From positions 2,381,001 through 2,445,000 of the forward strand of contig RHDP01000001.1 in the NCBI GenBank assembly GCA_003725745.1: a DNA stretch of 64,000 nucleotides. The letters run 5' to 3'. Positions 27,420 to 37,584 of this stretch are shown here, piece by piece. Made by a program: the position numbers and the translations under genes. The DNA comes from Streptomyces sp. I6 (GTDB lineage: Bacteria; Actinomycetota; Actinomycetes; Streptomycetales; Streptomycetaceae). The first letter of the stretch is position 1, and every line of letters begins with the position of its first letter. Under the pieces are notes generated by a model. The model saw only the letters and a program-made list of their open reading frames with translations. It searched no databases and was not told the origin of the DNA.

Positions 27420-27943
27420 GGCGACCTCCACACCCGCGGGCGCCTCCGCGCCCGCCCGCCACAGCAACGACCCGTTCACGGGGGAGCTACGCGCCGAGCG
27501 GCCGATCACCCACCCGGTGGAGCGCGACTCGGGCGCGACTCGGGGCGCGGCGGGCGCGAACCGAAGCGGGCACGCCGGTCACGGTGCGCGGTTGCGCCGC
27601 AGCGGGCACGACGTACCCCAGCGCCCAGCGCCCGCCCAGCCACAGTGCAGATACAGGTACAGGTACAGGTACAGATGGCGATGGCGATGAGATGCAGAGC
27701 AGATGCAGGTCCACGCGCTCGACGGCAGCCCCGCCACACCCGGCACGCACGACCGGCATCTGGGTCACGGACGGCTGCGCGGGCTGATCGCCGGGCCTCC
27801 GTGCTCCGGCCGTGCGGAGGCGGTTCCCCCGGACACACCCGCCGGACCCGCGCGCCCGCCCCGCGGCCCAGCCGCGGGTGCAGGGTCACCCCGGACACAC
27901 CCGCCGGACTCGCGCCCGGCCGCGGTCGCGCCGGATCCGCGCG
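27420..27943. other. 524-bp gap between glycosyltransferase and TetR genes
   Basis: No gene supported. It contains four overlapping ACAGGT-type hexamers (27652-27675), ATGGCG repeats, and two copies of a CGGACACACCCGCCGGAC element near 27831 and 27893. Confidence 0.5.
27652..27675. repeat. ACAGGT hexamer tandem repeat
   Basis: Three and a half copies of ACAGGT, followed by GATGGC repeats. Simple sequence upstream of the GT2 gene. Confidence 0.8.
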
Positions 27944-28548
27944 TCAGCCGCGGGTGAGCGCCGCGACCACCGATGCGGCGAGATCGTCCAGGTACCCCTG
28001 GGGCAGCTCACCGCGCACGACGACGAGCCGCCAGTACAGCGGGCCGAGGATCAGGTCCATGGCGCGGTCCGGGTCGGCCGTCTCCGGGAGCTCTCCCCGC
28101 CCGACGGCGTCCCGGACGACGAGCGCGGCGACTCCCTGCCGGCCGTCCAGCAGCGCGGCCCTGATCGTCTCCGCGATCTCCGGGTTGCGGGCGGCCTCGA
28201 CCAGCAGATCGGGGATGACCTGGGAGGCGACGGGGTGGCGCAGCGCGTGCGCGGCCACTTCGAGGAGTGCGCGGACGTCCCCGTACAGCGAGCCGGTGGC
28301 CGGAGCGGGCAGGCCCTGGGCGGCGACGGCCGAGACCAGGTCGAGGACGAGGGAGAGCTTGGACTTCCAGCGCCGGTAGACGGCGGTCTTGCCGACACCG
28401 GCCCGGCGGGCGATGCCCTCGATCGACATGCGGGCGAAGCCGACCGCGGCGAGTTCCTCGAAGACGGCGGCGCGGATCGCCTCGGTCACGTCCTCCCGGA
28501 GCACTGCGGCTCCCGCGGGGCGCGTCGGGTGCGGGGGTCCGTGGTCAT
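27944..28548 (-). CDS. TetR-family transcriptional regulator, one frameshift near the start
   Basis: About 200 residues. The intact frame carries a classic TetR helix-turn-helix, EAIRAAVFEELAAVGFARMSIEGIARRAGVGKTAVYRRWKSKL, and a ligand/dimer domain. The natural start MTTDPRTRR (ATG 28548) is one frame off; adding one C to the CCCC run near 28515 gives RRAPAGAAVLREDVT and joins both parts. Divergent from the polysaccharide exporter genes, which it may repress. Confidence 0.82.
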
Positions 28549-28863
28549 GGCCAGGAGCATACCCGTGACGACGAGACGGTTGCGTTGCGACGTCGATCGG
28601 CCCTACTCTCGCGGTAGCGACGATACGGGTCCGTCCCAACGTATGCGTATCGGCCCGATGCGTCCGTCGGTCCCTGTGCGCACGTCGGTCCCTGTGCACA
28701 CGTCGGCCAACGGCTGTGCGTCACCGACGTGCACCCGTCGACCGACGGGCACGCATCGGCCCGATGTCCGTGCAGCGCGGCCCGGCCCTCGCGCCCCGGC
28801 CGCAGCCCGGACTCCGGGGCCTCCGTATCGGCCGCACCTCCCGACCTCGGCGAAGGCGAGCGA
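28549..28863. promoter_or_regulatory. Divergent TetR / exporter promoter region with inverted repeat
   Basis: CGATACG (28621-28627) and CGTATCG (28646-28652) are perfect inverted half-sites 18 bases apart, and GGTCCCTGTGC elements repeat at 28669 and 28687. By position this is the promoter and likely TetR operator region; the exact operator is a guess. No gene is supported. Confidence 0.4.
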
Positions 28864-29786
28864 GTGACCAGCGTGATCAGTCCGGCGGCCAGGCCGTCGA
28901 AACCACCGGCGACAGACTCCCCGGCCTCGGCGAACTCGCCGCCCGGCACGGTCTGACCGTGAGCGGTGCGCGGCCACCGCTCGGCACCTACATCGCCCAG
29001 CTCTGGTCCCGGCGGCACTTCATCACCGCCTTCGCCACCGCGCGGCTCACATCCCAGTACAGCCAGGCGAAACTCGGCCAGGTCTGGCAGCTGATGACCC
29101 CGCTGCTCAACGCGGCCGTGTACTACTTCGTCTTCGGCATGCTCATGGGCACCGCGAGACGCATCCCGGACTTCGTGCCGTTCCTGGTCACGGGCGTGTT
29201 CGTATGGACCTTCACGGCCAACTCCATCACCGCCGGCACCCGTGCCGTCTCGGGCAACATCGGCCTCGTCCAGGCCCTGCACTTCCCCCGCGCCGTGCTG
29301 CCCATCGGGCTCGCCCTGCAGCAGCTCCAGCAGCTGGTGTTCTCGATGGGCGCGCTGGCCGTGATCCTGATGTGCTTCGGCGAGTTCCCGAAGCCCTCCT
29401 GGCTGCTGGCAGTACCCGCCCTCGCGCTCCAGGCCCTGTTCAGCACCGGTATCGCGATGGTGGTCGCACGACTCGCCGCCCGCACCCCCGACATCGCGCA
29501 GCTGATGCCCTTCCTGCTGCGCACCTGGATGTACGTGTCCGGTGTGATGTGGAGCATCCCCATGGTGCTCAAGCGCCTGGACCTGCCCGAGCCCGTGGTC
29601 CTGGCCCTGCGGTGCAACCCCGTGGCCGTCTACATCGACCTCGTGCGCTTCGCGCTCATCGACAGCTACACCAAGGCCCAGTTGCCGCCGCACGTGTGGG
29701 CGCTCGCCCTCGGCTGGGCCGTACTCCTCGGAGTGGGCGGCTTCGTGTACTTCTGGAAGGCGGAGGAGGAGTACGGCCGTGGCTGA
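28864..29786 (+). CDS. Polysaccharide/teichoic acid ABC exporter, permease (Wzm/TagG-like)
   Basis: About 307 residues. Six membrane helices in the ABC-2 fold with typical text: RHFITAFATARLTSQYSQAKLGQVWQLMTPLLNAAVYYFVFG, PFLVTGVFVWTF, LMPFLLRTWMYVSGVMW, and the end FVYFWKAEEEYGRG. The start is probably GTG 28864 after GAAGG, with one lost base before position 28945 (VTSVISPAG then QAVETTGDRLPGLGELAARHG); without a shift the frame would open at ATG 28764. Overlaps the ATPase gene by 8 bases. Exports a lipid-linked glycan across the membrane. Confidence 0.85.
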
Positions 29787-30612
29787 GACGACGACCGACC
29801 GGCCGGCGGGTCCGGCGGACACGACCCCGGCCCGGGAAACCCCGGCCGGCAGGACCCCGACCGTCGTGGTGGACGACGTCCACATCACCTACCGGGTCAA
29901 CGGCGCGAAGACCGGCCGCGGCGCCGCCACCGCCGCGCTGAGCCGTATCCTCACCCGCCGCCCAGGCCGGGACGGCAGCCGCGAGGTCCACGCCGTCAAG
30001 GGCGTCAGCTTCGCCGCGTACCGGGGCGAGGCGATCGGGCTGATCGGCTCCAACGGCTCGGGCAAGTCCACCCTGCTGAAGGCGATCGCCGGCCTGCTGC
30101 CGACGGCCGGGGGCCGGATCTACACCCGCGGCCAGCCCTCACTGCTCGGGGTCAACGCGGCGCTGATGGGCGATCTGACCGGCGAGCGCAACGTCATCCT
30201 CGGCGGCCTCGCGATGGGCATGACCCGCGACGAGATACACGCCCGCTACCAGGACATCGTGGACTTCTCCGGGATCAACGACAAGGGCGACTTCATCTCG
30301 CTGCCCATGCGGACGTACTCCTCCGGCATGGGTGCCCGGCTGCGCTTCTCCATCGCCGCCGCCAAGAGCCACGACGTCCTGCTGATCGACGAGGCGCTGG
30401 CGACGGGCGACGCCGCTTTCCAGCAGCGCAGCCGGCAGCGGATCGCCGAACTGCGCGAGGAGGCAGGGACGGTCTTCCTCGTCAGCCACAGCAACTCCGC
30501 GATCACCACCACCTGCGACCGGGCACTGTGGCTGGAGTCCGGGACACTGCGGATGGACGGCCCGGCGGAGGAAGTCGTCGCGGCGTACGAGGCCTTCACC
30601 GGGAAGAGGTAG
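29779..30612 (+). CDS. Polysaccharide/teichoic acid ABC exporter, ATPase (Wzt/TagH-like)
   Basis: 277 residues from GTG 29779. Walker A GLIGSNGSGKSTLLK, signature YSSGMGARLRFS, Walker B VLLIDEALATGD and H-loop FLVSHS are all intact. The variant signature and the DEALATGD sequence are hallmarks of the TagH/Wzt subgroup. There is no C-terminal glycan-binding extension as in O9a-type Wzt. Powers the permease encoded by the overlapping upstream gene. Confidence 0.92.
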   Translation: MAETTTDRPAGPADTTPARETPAGRTPTVVVDDVHITYRVNGAKTGRGAATAALSRILTRRPGRDGSREVHAVKGVSFAAYRGEAIGLIGSNGSGKSTLLKAIAGLLPTAGGRIYTRGQPSLLGVNAALMGDLTGERNVILGGLAMGMTRDEIHARYQDIVDFSGINDKGDFISLPMRTYSSGMGARLRFSIAAAKSHDVLLIDEALATGDAAFQQRSRQRIAELREEAGTVFLVSHSNSAITTTCDRALWLESGTLRMDGPAEEVVAAYEAFTGKR

Positions 30613-30756
30613 CGGGACACCCGGGCAGGCCCGGGGACGGGTCCGGCCGCCACGGCCCCGGAGCGGGGCCCGGCGGCCCGCGCCACCGGCGGAACGGCCG
30701 GAACCCGGGAACGCCCGACCGGGAAAACCCGACACAGCAGACCAGGGTGCCGGTCG

Positions 30757-31510
30757 ATGACGACCCAGCAGGCTCCCTCCCTCGCCCCGGCGGGCCCCAG
30801 GGCCGCCACCGTGCCCCTCATCGCGCTCTGCGGAGCCTGGGCCGCGACCCGGCTCGGGACGACCGTCCTGCTCGTGACCGACGGCGTCGGCATCAGCGGC
30901 GTCTCCACCGGGTCTACGTCCTCTACGCACGCTGGTACGGCCTGCTCCTCGGCGGCGGTTTCCCGCCCGCCGACCCGACCTGGCAGTACCCGCCCGGCGC
31001 CGGGGCGGTGATCGGGGCCGCCGCCCTGTCCCCGTGGCTGACCTACTTCCAGGCCCTGGCCTGCCGGCCCTGCTCGCCGACGCCGTGGTCACCGTGGCGC
31101 TGGCCCGGGCGGGCGGCACCGCGGGCGGCGGCGCCTGGCTGCTGGCGGGCGGACTGCCGCTGCTGCTCTGGCGGCTGCGGGCCACACGCCGGCCGGAGGC
31201 CACGCCCTTCGACGCGGCGCTGTGCGCCGTCCTCCTCTCCACCGTCACCAGCCGGGTCATCAGCCCGCAGTACCTGATCCGGCTGCTCGGTCCGGCCGCG
31301 GTCTGCCTCACCTCCCGGCACACCAGCCAGCGCCCCGTCGCGTTACTGCTGCTGCCCGCGACGGCGTTGAGCACCCTCGCGTACCCCGTGCTGTACCAGG
31401 ACGTCATCGACGTCACCCCGCTCGGCAGCGGGGCCGTCCTCGTCCGCAACGGCCTGCTGCTCGCCGCCGCCGTGCTGTCGGCCCGCAGGCCGTGGTCGGC
31501 CACGGTATGA
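30757..31510 (+). pseudogene. Remnant of a multi-spanning glycosyltransferase (GT87-like)
   Basis: Three frames must be joined to read it: MTTQQAPSLAPAGPRAATVP..., then VYVLYARWYGLLLGGGFPPADP with WQYPPGAG, then LADAVVTVALARAGG to SARRPWSATV. The first shift is near 30912 and the second near 31062, each a one-base loss. The joined product is only about 250 residues, while GT87/DUF2029 membrane mannosyltransferases are about 400; helices expected between GLPLLL and WRLRATRRPEATPFDAAL are missing, so there is also an internal deletion. Ends at TGA 31510, just before a bidirectional terminator. Confidence 0.65.
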
Positions 31511-31514
31511 CGCG

Positions 31515-31551
31515 GAAGGGGGCGCCCACCACGACGGTGGACGCCCCCTTC
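31515..31551. terminator. Bidirectional terminator between the GT87 remnant and gdh
   Basis: GAAGGGGGCG...CACC pairs with GGTG...CGCCCCCTTC around a five-base loop with a two-base internal bulge. Sits between converging genes. Confidence 0.8.
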
Positions 31552-31594
31552 ACCCGCTGGGGAAGCCGGTCGGCTGACCCGCCGGGGAAGCCGG

Positions 31595-34500
31595 TCAGCT
31601 GGGCGTGCGCAGCAGCTGCCGCATCGTGCGCATGGCGACCGAGAGGTTCGCCAGGTCGAACGTGTCCGATCCCTGGATCTCCTCCAGTGTCATCCGGGCA
31701 CGGCCCAGGATCGACGCGTTCTTCCCCTCCCACGCCTTGAAGCGCTGCTCCGGCGTCGCGGCCCCGTTGCCCACGGCGAGGACGTCGGCGGTCAGCGCGG
31801 CGTGCGCGGCGTACAGGTCCTCGCGGATGGAGGCACGGGCCATGGACTGCCAGCGGTCGGCCCGCGGCAGCTCGATGATCCGGTCCATCAGCTCGGTGAT
31901 CCGCAGCCGGTCGGCCAGGTCGTAGTAGACCTCGGCGACGGCGAGCGGGTCCTTGTCCGTACGGTCGGCGATGGCCACGATGTCGAGCGTCGGGAACGCG
32001 GACGAGAATCCGGCGACCCGCGTGGCCAGCTCCTGGGGGACACCCGCGACGGTGAACTCCTCCAGCAGCCCCTCGTACCACTCCCGGTCGGCGCCGCTGA
32101 GCATCTTCGGCAGCTCGGCCCACACCCGCTCGACCCGGGACGCGAAGAAGTCGATGGTCTCCGTCAGCTCCAGCGGCTGCGGCCGGTTGCCCAGCAGCCA
32201 GCGGGTGCCGCGCTCGACGAGACGGCGCGAGTGCAGCCGCATCCGGATCTGGACGTCGGCGGCGACCCTGGTGTCCAGCGCCTCCACGGCGTCCCACACC
32301 TCACCGAGGCCGAAGATCGCACGGGCCGCTGTCTGCGCCCGGACGATCTCCTCGATCGACGCCCCCGTCTCCTCGCGCAGGCGGTGCAGGAAGGTCGAAC
32401 CACCCGTGTTGACGGTGTCGTTGACCAGCACGGTCGTGACGATCTCGCGGCGCAGCGCATGTCCGTCGACGGCCTCGGGGAACCTCTCCCGCAGCGGCTT
32501 CGGGAAGTACGCGTGCAGCAGTCCCCGCAGATACGGGTCGTCCGGCAGCGAGGTGCCGATCAGCTCCTCGGCCACCGTGATCTTGGTGTAGGCGAGCAGG
32601 ACCGCGAGTTCGGGCTGCGAGAGGCCGTGCCGGTTGTTGAGCAGCTCGCGGATCTGCCGGTCGTTGGGGAGGAACTCCAGCGCGCGGTCCAGCGCGCCCT
32701 CACGGCCCAGTCGGCGCATGAAGCGCTGGTGGGCGTGGAGCAGGCTCGGCGACTGCGTCACGGCGTTGGCCAGGGCCACGTTCTGCGCGTAGTTGTTGCG
32801 CAGCACCAGCCCGCCGACCTCGTCGGTCATCTCCGCGAGCAGCCTGTTGCGCTGCTTGACGGTCATGTCGCCCTCGGCGACCAGGCCGTTCAGCAGGATC
32901 TTGATGTTCACCTCGTGGTCGGAGGTGTCCACGCCGGCGCTGTTGTCGATGGCGTCGGTGTTGACCCGGCCGCCGCCGCGTGCGAACTCGATACGGCCGA
33001 GCTGGGTCAGGCCCAGGTTGCCGCCCTCGCCGACGACCTTGACCCGCAGCTCCTCGCCGTCGACGCGGATGGCGTCGTTCGCCTTGTCGCCGACGTCGGC
33101 GTTGGACTCGCTCGACGCCTTCACATAGGTGCCGATGCCGCCGTTCCACAGCAGGTCCACCGGCGCCTGGAGGATCGCCTTCATCAACTCGGCGGGCGTC
33201 AGCTTGGCCACCCCGGGTTCGATGCCGAGGGCCTCCCGGACCTTGGCGTTGACCGGGATCGACTTGGCGGTCCTGGGGTGGATGCCGCCGCCCGGTGACA
33301 GCAGCCCGGTGTCGTAGTCGGCCCACGAGGAGCGGGGCAGCTCGAACAGCCGGCGGCGCTCGGCGTACGAGACGGCCGCGTCCGGGTCGGGGTCGATGAA
33401 GATGTGGCGGTGGTCGAAGGCCGCGACCAGCCGGATGTGCTCGGAGAGGAGCATGCCGTTGCCGAACACGTCACCCGACATGTCGCCGACGCCGACCACG
33501 GTGAAGTCCTGCGTCTGGGTGTCGTGCCCGAGCTCCCGGAAGTGCCGCTTCACCGACTCCCAGGCACCGCGGGCCGTGATGCCCATGCCCTTGTGGTCGT
33601 AGCCGGCCGAGCCGCCGGAGGCGAAGGCGTCACCGAGCCAGAAGTTGTAGGCGATCGCGACCTCGTTGGCGATGTCGGAGAACGTCGCCGTGCCCTTGTC
33701 GGCCGCGACGACCAGGTAGGTGTCGTCGCCGTCGTGGCGCACCACGTCGTGCGGCGGCACGACCTCCCCGCCGACCATGTTGTCGGTGATGTCGAGCAGC
33801 GCCGAGATGAACGTCCGGTACGAGGCGATGCCCTCCGCGAGCCACGCCTCGCGGTCCACGGACGGGTCCGGGAGCTGCTTGGCGACGAACCCGCCCTTGG
33901 CGCCCACCGGCACGATGACGGTGTTCTTCACCATCTGCGCCTTGACCAGGCCCAGGATCTCGGTGCGGAAGTCCTCGCGCCGGTCGGACCAGCGCAGGCC
34001 CCCACGGGCGACCTTGCCGTAACGCAGGTGCACGCCCTCGACCCGGGGCGAGTACACCCAGATCTCGTACGCCGGGCGCGGCGCCGGCAGGTCCGGGATG
34101 GCCTGCGGATCGAACTTCATCGACACATAGCCGTGCCAGGAGCCGCCCGCCGCCTCCTGGAAGAAGTTGGTGCGCAGCGTGGCCTTGATGAGGGTGAGGA
34201 AGGAGCGCAGGATCCGGTCCTCGTCGAGCGAGGCGACCTGGTCCAGCGCGGCGTCCAGCTCCTCCAGCAGGGCGTCCGTCAGCTCGGTGCCGGCCCGCTG
34301 GCGGTCCGGGGCCATCCGGGCCTCGAACAGGTTGATCAGCAGCCGGGTGGTGTGGACGTTGTTGAGGAGGGTGTCCTCCATGTAGTCCTGGCTGAAGGTG
34401 GACCCGGCCTGGCGCAGGTACTTGGCGTACGCGCGCAGCACCATCGCCTCGCGCCAGGTGAGCCCGGCCCGCAGCACCAGCGAGTTGAACGTGTCGTTCT

Positions 34501-36538
34501 CGGCGGCCCCGGTCCACACGGCCGAGAAGGCGTCCTGGAACCGCTCACGGGCGTCGTCGCCCAGGAACTCCCCGCTGTTGCCCGGCACGGTCGGCATGCG
34601 CAGACCGAAGTCGTAGACCCAGCCGGTGGTGCGGTCCGCGCACCGCAGCTCGTACGGGCGCTCGTCGATGACCTCGACGCCGAGGCGGTTGAGGACCGGC
34701 AGCACCGACGACAGCGAGACCTGCTCGCCGAACCGGTAGATCTTGAAGCGGCGCTCGCCGGGCGCGGCGCCCACCGGCTCGTACAGCGACAGCGAGAAGT
34801 CGTTGCCGGACCGGGTGAGCTGGTCCAGGTGCACCAGGTCGGCGACGGCGGCGCGGGGCGAGTGGTCGGCCTTGTACCCCTCGGGGAAGGCGCCGGCGTA
34901 CTTGCGCGCCAGTTCGGCCGCGCGCTCCTCGCCCAGTTCCGCGTTCAGCGCCTCGGTGAACCCGTCGGCCCAGGAGCGGGCCGCCTCGGCCAGCCGGGCC
35001 TCCAGACGCTCCTTGTCGGCGTCGGTGAGGTGCGTCAGCTCCGTGCCGGACGGAACGCGGACGACGAAGTGGAGCCGGGTGAGCACCGACTCGGTGCTCA
35101 TCAGGGTGAAGTCGGCGCTGGTGCCGCCGAGCTCCTCCATCAGGATCCCGGTCAGCCGCTCGCGGACGGTGGTGTTGAAGCGGTCGCGCGGCAGGTAGAC
35201 GAGGGCCGAGTAGTACCGGCCGTACTCCTCCTGGCGCAGGTACAGCCGCAGCCGGCGGCGCTCCTGCAGGTACAGCACGGAGGTGACGATGGAGCGCAGT
35301 TCGTCGACGGGCGTCTGGAACAGCTCGTCACGCGGGTACGTCTCCAGGATCTGCAGCAGATCGCGGCCGTCGTGGCTGTGCGGAGAGAACCCGGCCCCGT
35401 CGAGGACCTCGGCCACCTTGCGGCGGATGACCGGGACGCGGCGCACCGACTCGGTGTAGGCGGCCGACGAGAAGAGGCCGAGGAAGCGGCGCTCGCCGAT
35501 GACGTTGCCCTCGGCGTCGAACTTCTTCACACCGACGTAGTCGAGGTAGCTGGGGCGGTGCACGGTGGCGCGGCTGTTGGCCTTGGTGAGGATCAGCAGC
35601 TTGTGCTCGCGGGCCTTGGCCCGGGCGTCGGCGGGCAGCCGGTTGAACGAGGGGCTCACGGGGTGCCCGTGGGAGTCGGCGCCGGCGTGGTGCGGGTCGG
35701 AGCGGAGGATACCGAGTCCGGTACCGGGCACCGCGGACAGCGCGTCGCCGTCGACCAGGTTGTACTCGCGGTAGCCGAGGAACGTGAAGTGGTCGTCGGA
35801 GAGCCAGCGCAGCAGCTCCCGCGCCTCGTCGACCTCCTCCTCGCGCAGATCGCCCGGGATGGGCTCCTGCGGGAGCTCCTCGGAGAGGCGCAGCGCCGCC
35901 TCGCGCATCTTCTCCCAGTCCTCGACGGCCTCGCGGACGTCGGACAGGACCCGCAGCAGGTCGGCGGTGATCTGCTTGAGGTCGGCCCGGTCGGTCTCCC
36001 GGTCGATCTCGACGTGGATCCAGGACTCGACGAGGGCGTCGTGGGGCAGTGCGGCACCGTTCGGCTCGCCGCCGAGGACCTCGATCATCCTGCCGGTGAC
36101 ATCGCGGCGGACCACGACCTGCGGGTGGATCACCACATGGATGCCGCGGCCCTGACGGGACAGCTCGTTGGTGACCGAGTCCACCAGGAAGGGCATGTCG
36201 TCGGTGACGACCTCGACGACCGAGTGGCTGGACGTCCAGCCGTTCTCCTCGACGGTCGGGGTGTGCACCCGGACGTTGGCCGTGCCCTGCGGGCGGTTCT
36301 CCGCGAGGCGGTAGTGCGAGACGGCTGCTCCGAAGACGTCGACGGGGTCGCGGTCGGTGAGGTCCTCGGGTGCGGTGTGCAGGTAGTAGCGCTGGAGGAA
36401 CGCGAGGAGGTGGTCCCGGTCAGGGCGCTCCCCGCTGTCGGCCCCGGTCGGAAGTCGCCCCCCGCCCGGGCTGTGCTCAGCTACCCGGGCCGCCCTTTCG
36501 AGCAGCTCGGCCTTGGCTTCGTCCAGCTTGGTCTGCAT
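31595..36538 (-). CDS. gdh: NAD-specific glutamate dehydrogenase, large type
   Basis: 1647 residues from ATG 36538 (AGGAG and GAGGAC upstream). The size and whole-length text match the 180-kDa NAD-GDH first described in S. clavuligerus: long N-terminal regulatory part with ACT-like segments (MPFLVDSVTNELSRQGRGIHVVIHPQ), catalytic region (YGKVARGGLRWSDRREDFRTEILGLVKAQMVKN, VGAKGGFVAKQLPDP, VGDMSGDVFGNGMLLS) and a C-terminal helical part. Oxidatively deaminates glutamate to 2-oxoglutarate and ammonium, mainly for catabolism. The frame is open throughout, unlike many neighbours. Confidence 0.97.
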   Translation of the reverse strand: MQTKLDEAKAELLERAARVAEHSPGGGRLPTGADSGERPDRDHLLAFLQRYYLHTAPEDLTDRDPVDVFGAAVSHYRLAENRPQGTANVRVHTPTVEENGWTSSHSVVEVVTDDMPFLVDSVTNELSRQGRGIHVVIHPQVVVRRDVTGRMIEVLGGEPNGAALPHDALVESWIHVEIDRETDRADLKQITADLLRVLSDVREAVEDWEKMREAALRLSEELPQEPIPGDLREEEVDEARELLRWLSDDHFTFLGYREYNLVDGDALSAVPGTGLGILRSDPHHAGADSHGHPVSPSFNRLPADARAKAREHKLLILTKANSRATVHRPSYLDYVGVKKFDAEGNVIGERRFLGLFSSAAYTESVRRVPVIRRKVAEVLDGAGFSPHSHDGRDLLQILETYPRDELFQTPVDELRSIVTSVLYLQERRRLRLYLRQEEYGRYYSALVYLPRDRFNTTVRERLTGILMEELGGTSADFTLMSTESVLTRLHFVVRVPSGTELTHLTDADKERLEARLAEAARSWADGFTEALNAELGEERAAELARKYAGAFPEGYKADHSPRAAVADLVHLDQLTRSGNDFSLSLYEPVGAAPGERRFKIYRFGEQVSLSSVLPVLNRLGVEVIDERPYELRCADRTTGWVYDFGLRMPTVPGNSGEFLGDDARERFQDAFSAVWTGAAENDTFNSLVLRAGLTWREAMVLRAYAKYLRQAGSTFSQDYMEDTLLNNVHTTRLLINLFEARMAPDRQRAGTELTDALLEELDAALDQVASLDEDRILRSFLTLIKATLRTNFFQEAAGGSWHGYVSMKFDPQAIPDLPAPRPAYEIWVYSPRVEGVHLRYGKVARGGLRWSDRREDFRTEILGLVKAQMVKNTVIVPVGAKGGFVAKQLPDPSVDREAWLAEGIASYRTFISALLDITDNMVGGEVVPPHDVVRHDGDDTYLVVAADKGTATFSDIANEVAIAYNFWLGDAFASGGSAGYDHKGMGITARGAWESVKRHFRELGHDTQTQDFTVVGVGDMSGDVFGNGMLLSEHIRLVAAFDHRHIFIDPDPDAAVSYAERRRLFELPRSSWADYDTGLLSPGGGIHPRTAKSIPVNAKVREALGIEPGVAKLTPAELMKAILQAPVDLLWNGGIGTYVKASSESNADVGDKANDAIRVDGEELRVKVVGEGGNLGLTQLGRIEFARGGGRVNTDAIDNSAGVDTSDHEVNIKILLNGLVAEGDMTVKQRNRLLAEMTDEVGGLVLRNNYAQNVALANAVTQSPSLLHAHQRFMRRLGREGALDRALEFLPNDRQIRELLNNRHGLSQPELAVLLAYTKITVAEELIGTSLPDDPYLRGLLHAYFPKPLRERFPEAVDGHALRREIVTTVLVNDTVNTGGSTFLHRLREETGASIEEIVRAQTAARAIFGLGEVWDAVEALDTRVAADVQIRMRLHSRRLVERGTRWLLGNRPQPLELTETIDFFASRVERVWAELPKMLSGADREWYEGLLEEFTVAGVPQELATRVAGFSSAFPTLDIVAIADRTDKDPLAVAEVYYDLADRLRITELMDRIIELPRADRWQSMARASIREDLYAAHAALTADVLAVGNGAATPEQRFKAWEGKNASILGRARMTLEEIQGSDTFDLANLSVAMRTMRQLLRTPS

Positions 36539-37017
36539 GTCCTCTGGCTCCTGTCGCGCGCCGTTGCGTGACGTAGGTGGAAAAGATGGCACAACGCCGC
36601 GACACGGGGTCTCCGCTCGGTGTCGGCGCCGCGCCGGAATGAGAGATGTCCGGACCCTGACCGGCCCGTGTGGGCGTCCGGTCCGAGAGATAATCGCGCG
36701 GGCCCCGGCCGAACCCGGGCGCGCAGGGAAGATCAGCTCGCACCCGGCCGCTGTGGCGTCCCGGGCGCGGCCCCCCAGCTACCGCTGGGCGCTGCCTCCA
36801 GGGGGCTTCGCTGCCCCTCGGCGTATCGCGCTGATCACGCGTCCAAGGCTATCGCCCCCACCCCCGACCCGTCATGAGCCGTATGTGTACAAAAGCGGGG
36901 CCGGAAGTTTGACACTCTGGACAGCGACACGCGCCCTCTTGGCAAACAGCCGCGTGCGCGGCAGGTTGGCCCTGGAAGGGCCCAAGGCCGACAAATCCAT
37001 ACAGGGGAGCAGAAGCC
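36539..37017. other. Divergent region gdh / DJ-1 gene
   Basis: 479 bases with no supported gene. Must hold both promoters. A TTGACA at 36909 has no matching -10 box at normal spacing. Confidence 0.5.
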
Positions 37018-37584
37018 ATGAGCGTGAAGATCCTGATCGTCACCGGCGACGCGGCAGAGTCCCTGGAGGTCCTCTACCCCTACCAGCGGCTGCGCGAGGA
37101 GGGCTACGAGGTCCACGTGGCGGCCCCCGCACGCAAGAAGCTCCGGTTCGTCGTCCACGACTTCGAACCGGGTTTCGACACCTACACCGAGAAGCCGGGC
37201 TACACCTGGCCGGCCGACCTGGCGTTCTCGGAGGTCGACCCGGGGGACTACGCCGCGATCGTCATCCCGGGCGGACGGGCTCCCGAGTACCTCCGCAACG
37301 ACCCGGAGCTGCGCAAGATCCTCAAGTCCTTCTTCGACGCGGACAAGCCGGTCGCGCAGATCTGCCACGGCCCGCTGCTGACCGCGGCCACGGGCAGCCT
37401 CACCGGCCGCAGGGTGACGTCGTACCCTGCGCTGGAACTCGACATGCAGGCGGCCGGCGCGTCCTTCCAGGACACCGAGGCGGTGGTGGACGGCACCCTG
37501 GTCTCCTCCCGGGCATGGCCCGACCACCCGGCCTGGATGCGCGAGTTCCTCCGGGTGCTGAGGGCGAAGGCGCCACTGAGCTGA
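37018..37584 (+). CDS. DJ-1/PfpI family protein
   Basis: 188 residues from ATG 37018 with GGGGAG eight bases upstream. Fold signs: KILIVTGDAAESLEVLYPYQRL, VIPGGRAPEYLR and the nucleophile elbow AQICHGP with Cys116. The family includes glyoxalase/deglycase-like enzymes, proteases and chaperones; the substrate here cannot be told. Single gene; a repeated GAGCTGACGTCGC overlaps its end. Confidence 0.9.
   Translation: MSVKILIVTGDAAESLEVLYPYQRLREEGYEVHVAAPARKKLRFVVHDFEPGFDTYTEKPGYTWPADLAFSEVDPGDYAAIVIPGGRAPEYLRNDPELRKILKSFFDADKPVAQICHGPLLTAATGSLTGRRVTSYPALELDMQAAGASFQDTEAVVDGTLVSSRAWPDHPAWMREFLRVLRAKAPLS

Noticed and set aside
36909-36937. TTGACA as a -35 box for the DJ-1 gene
   Set aside because: No -10-like hexamer at 16-19 bases; a lone hexamer is not enough.
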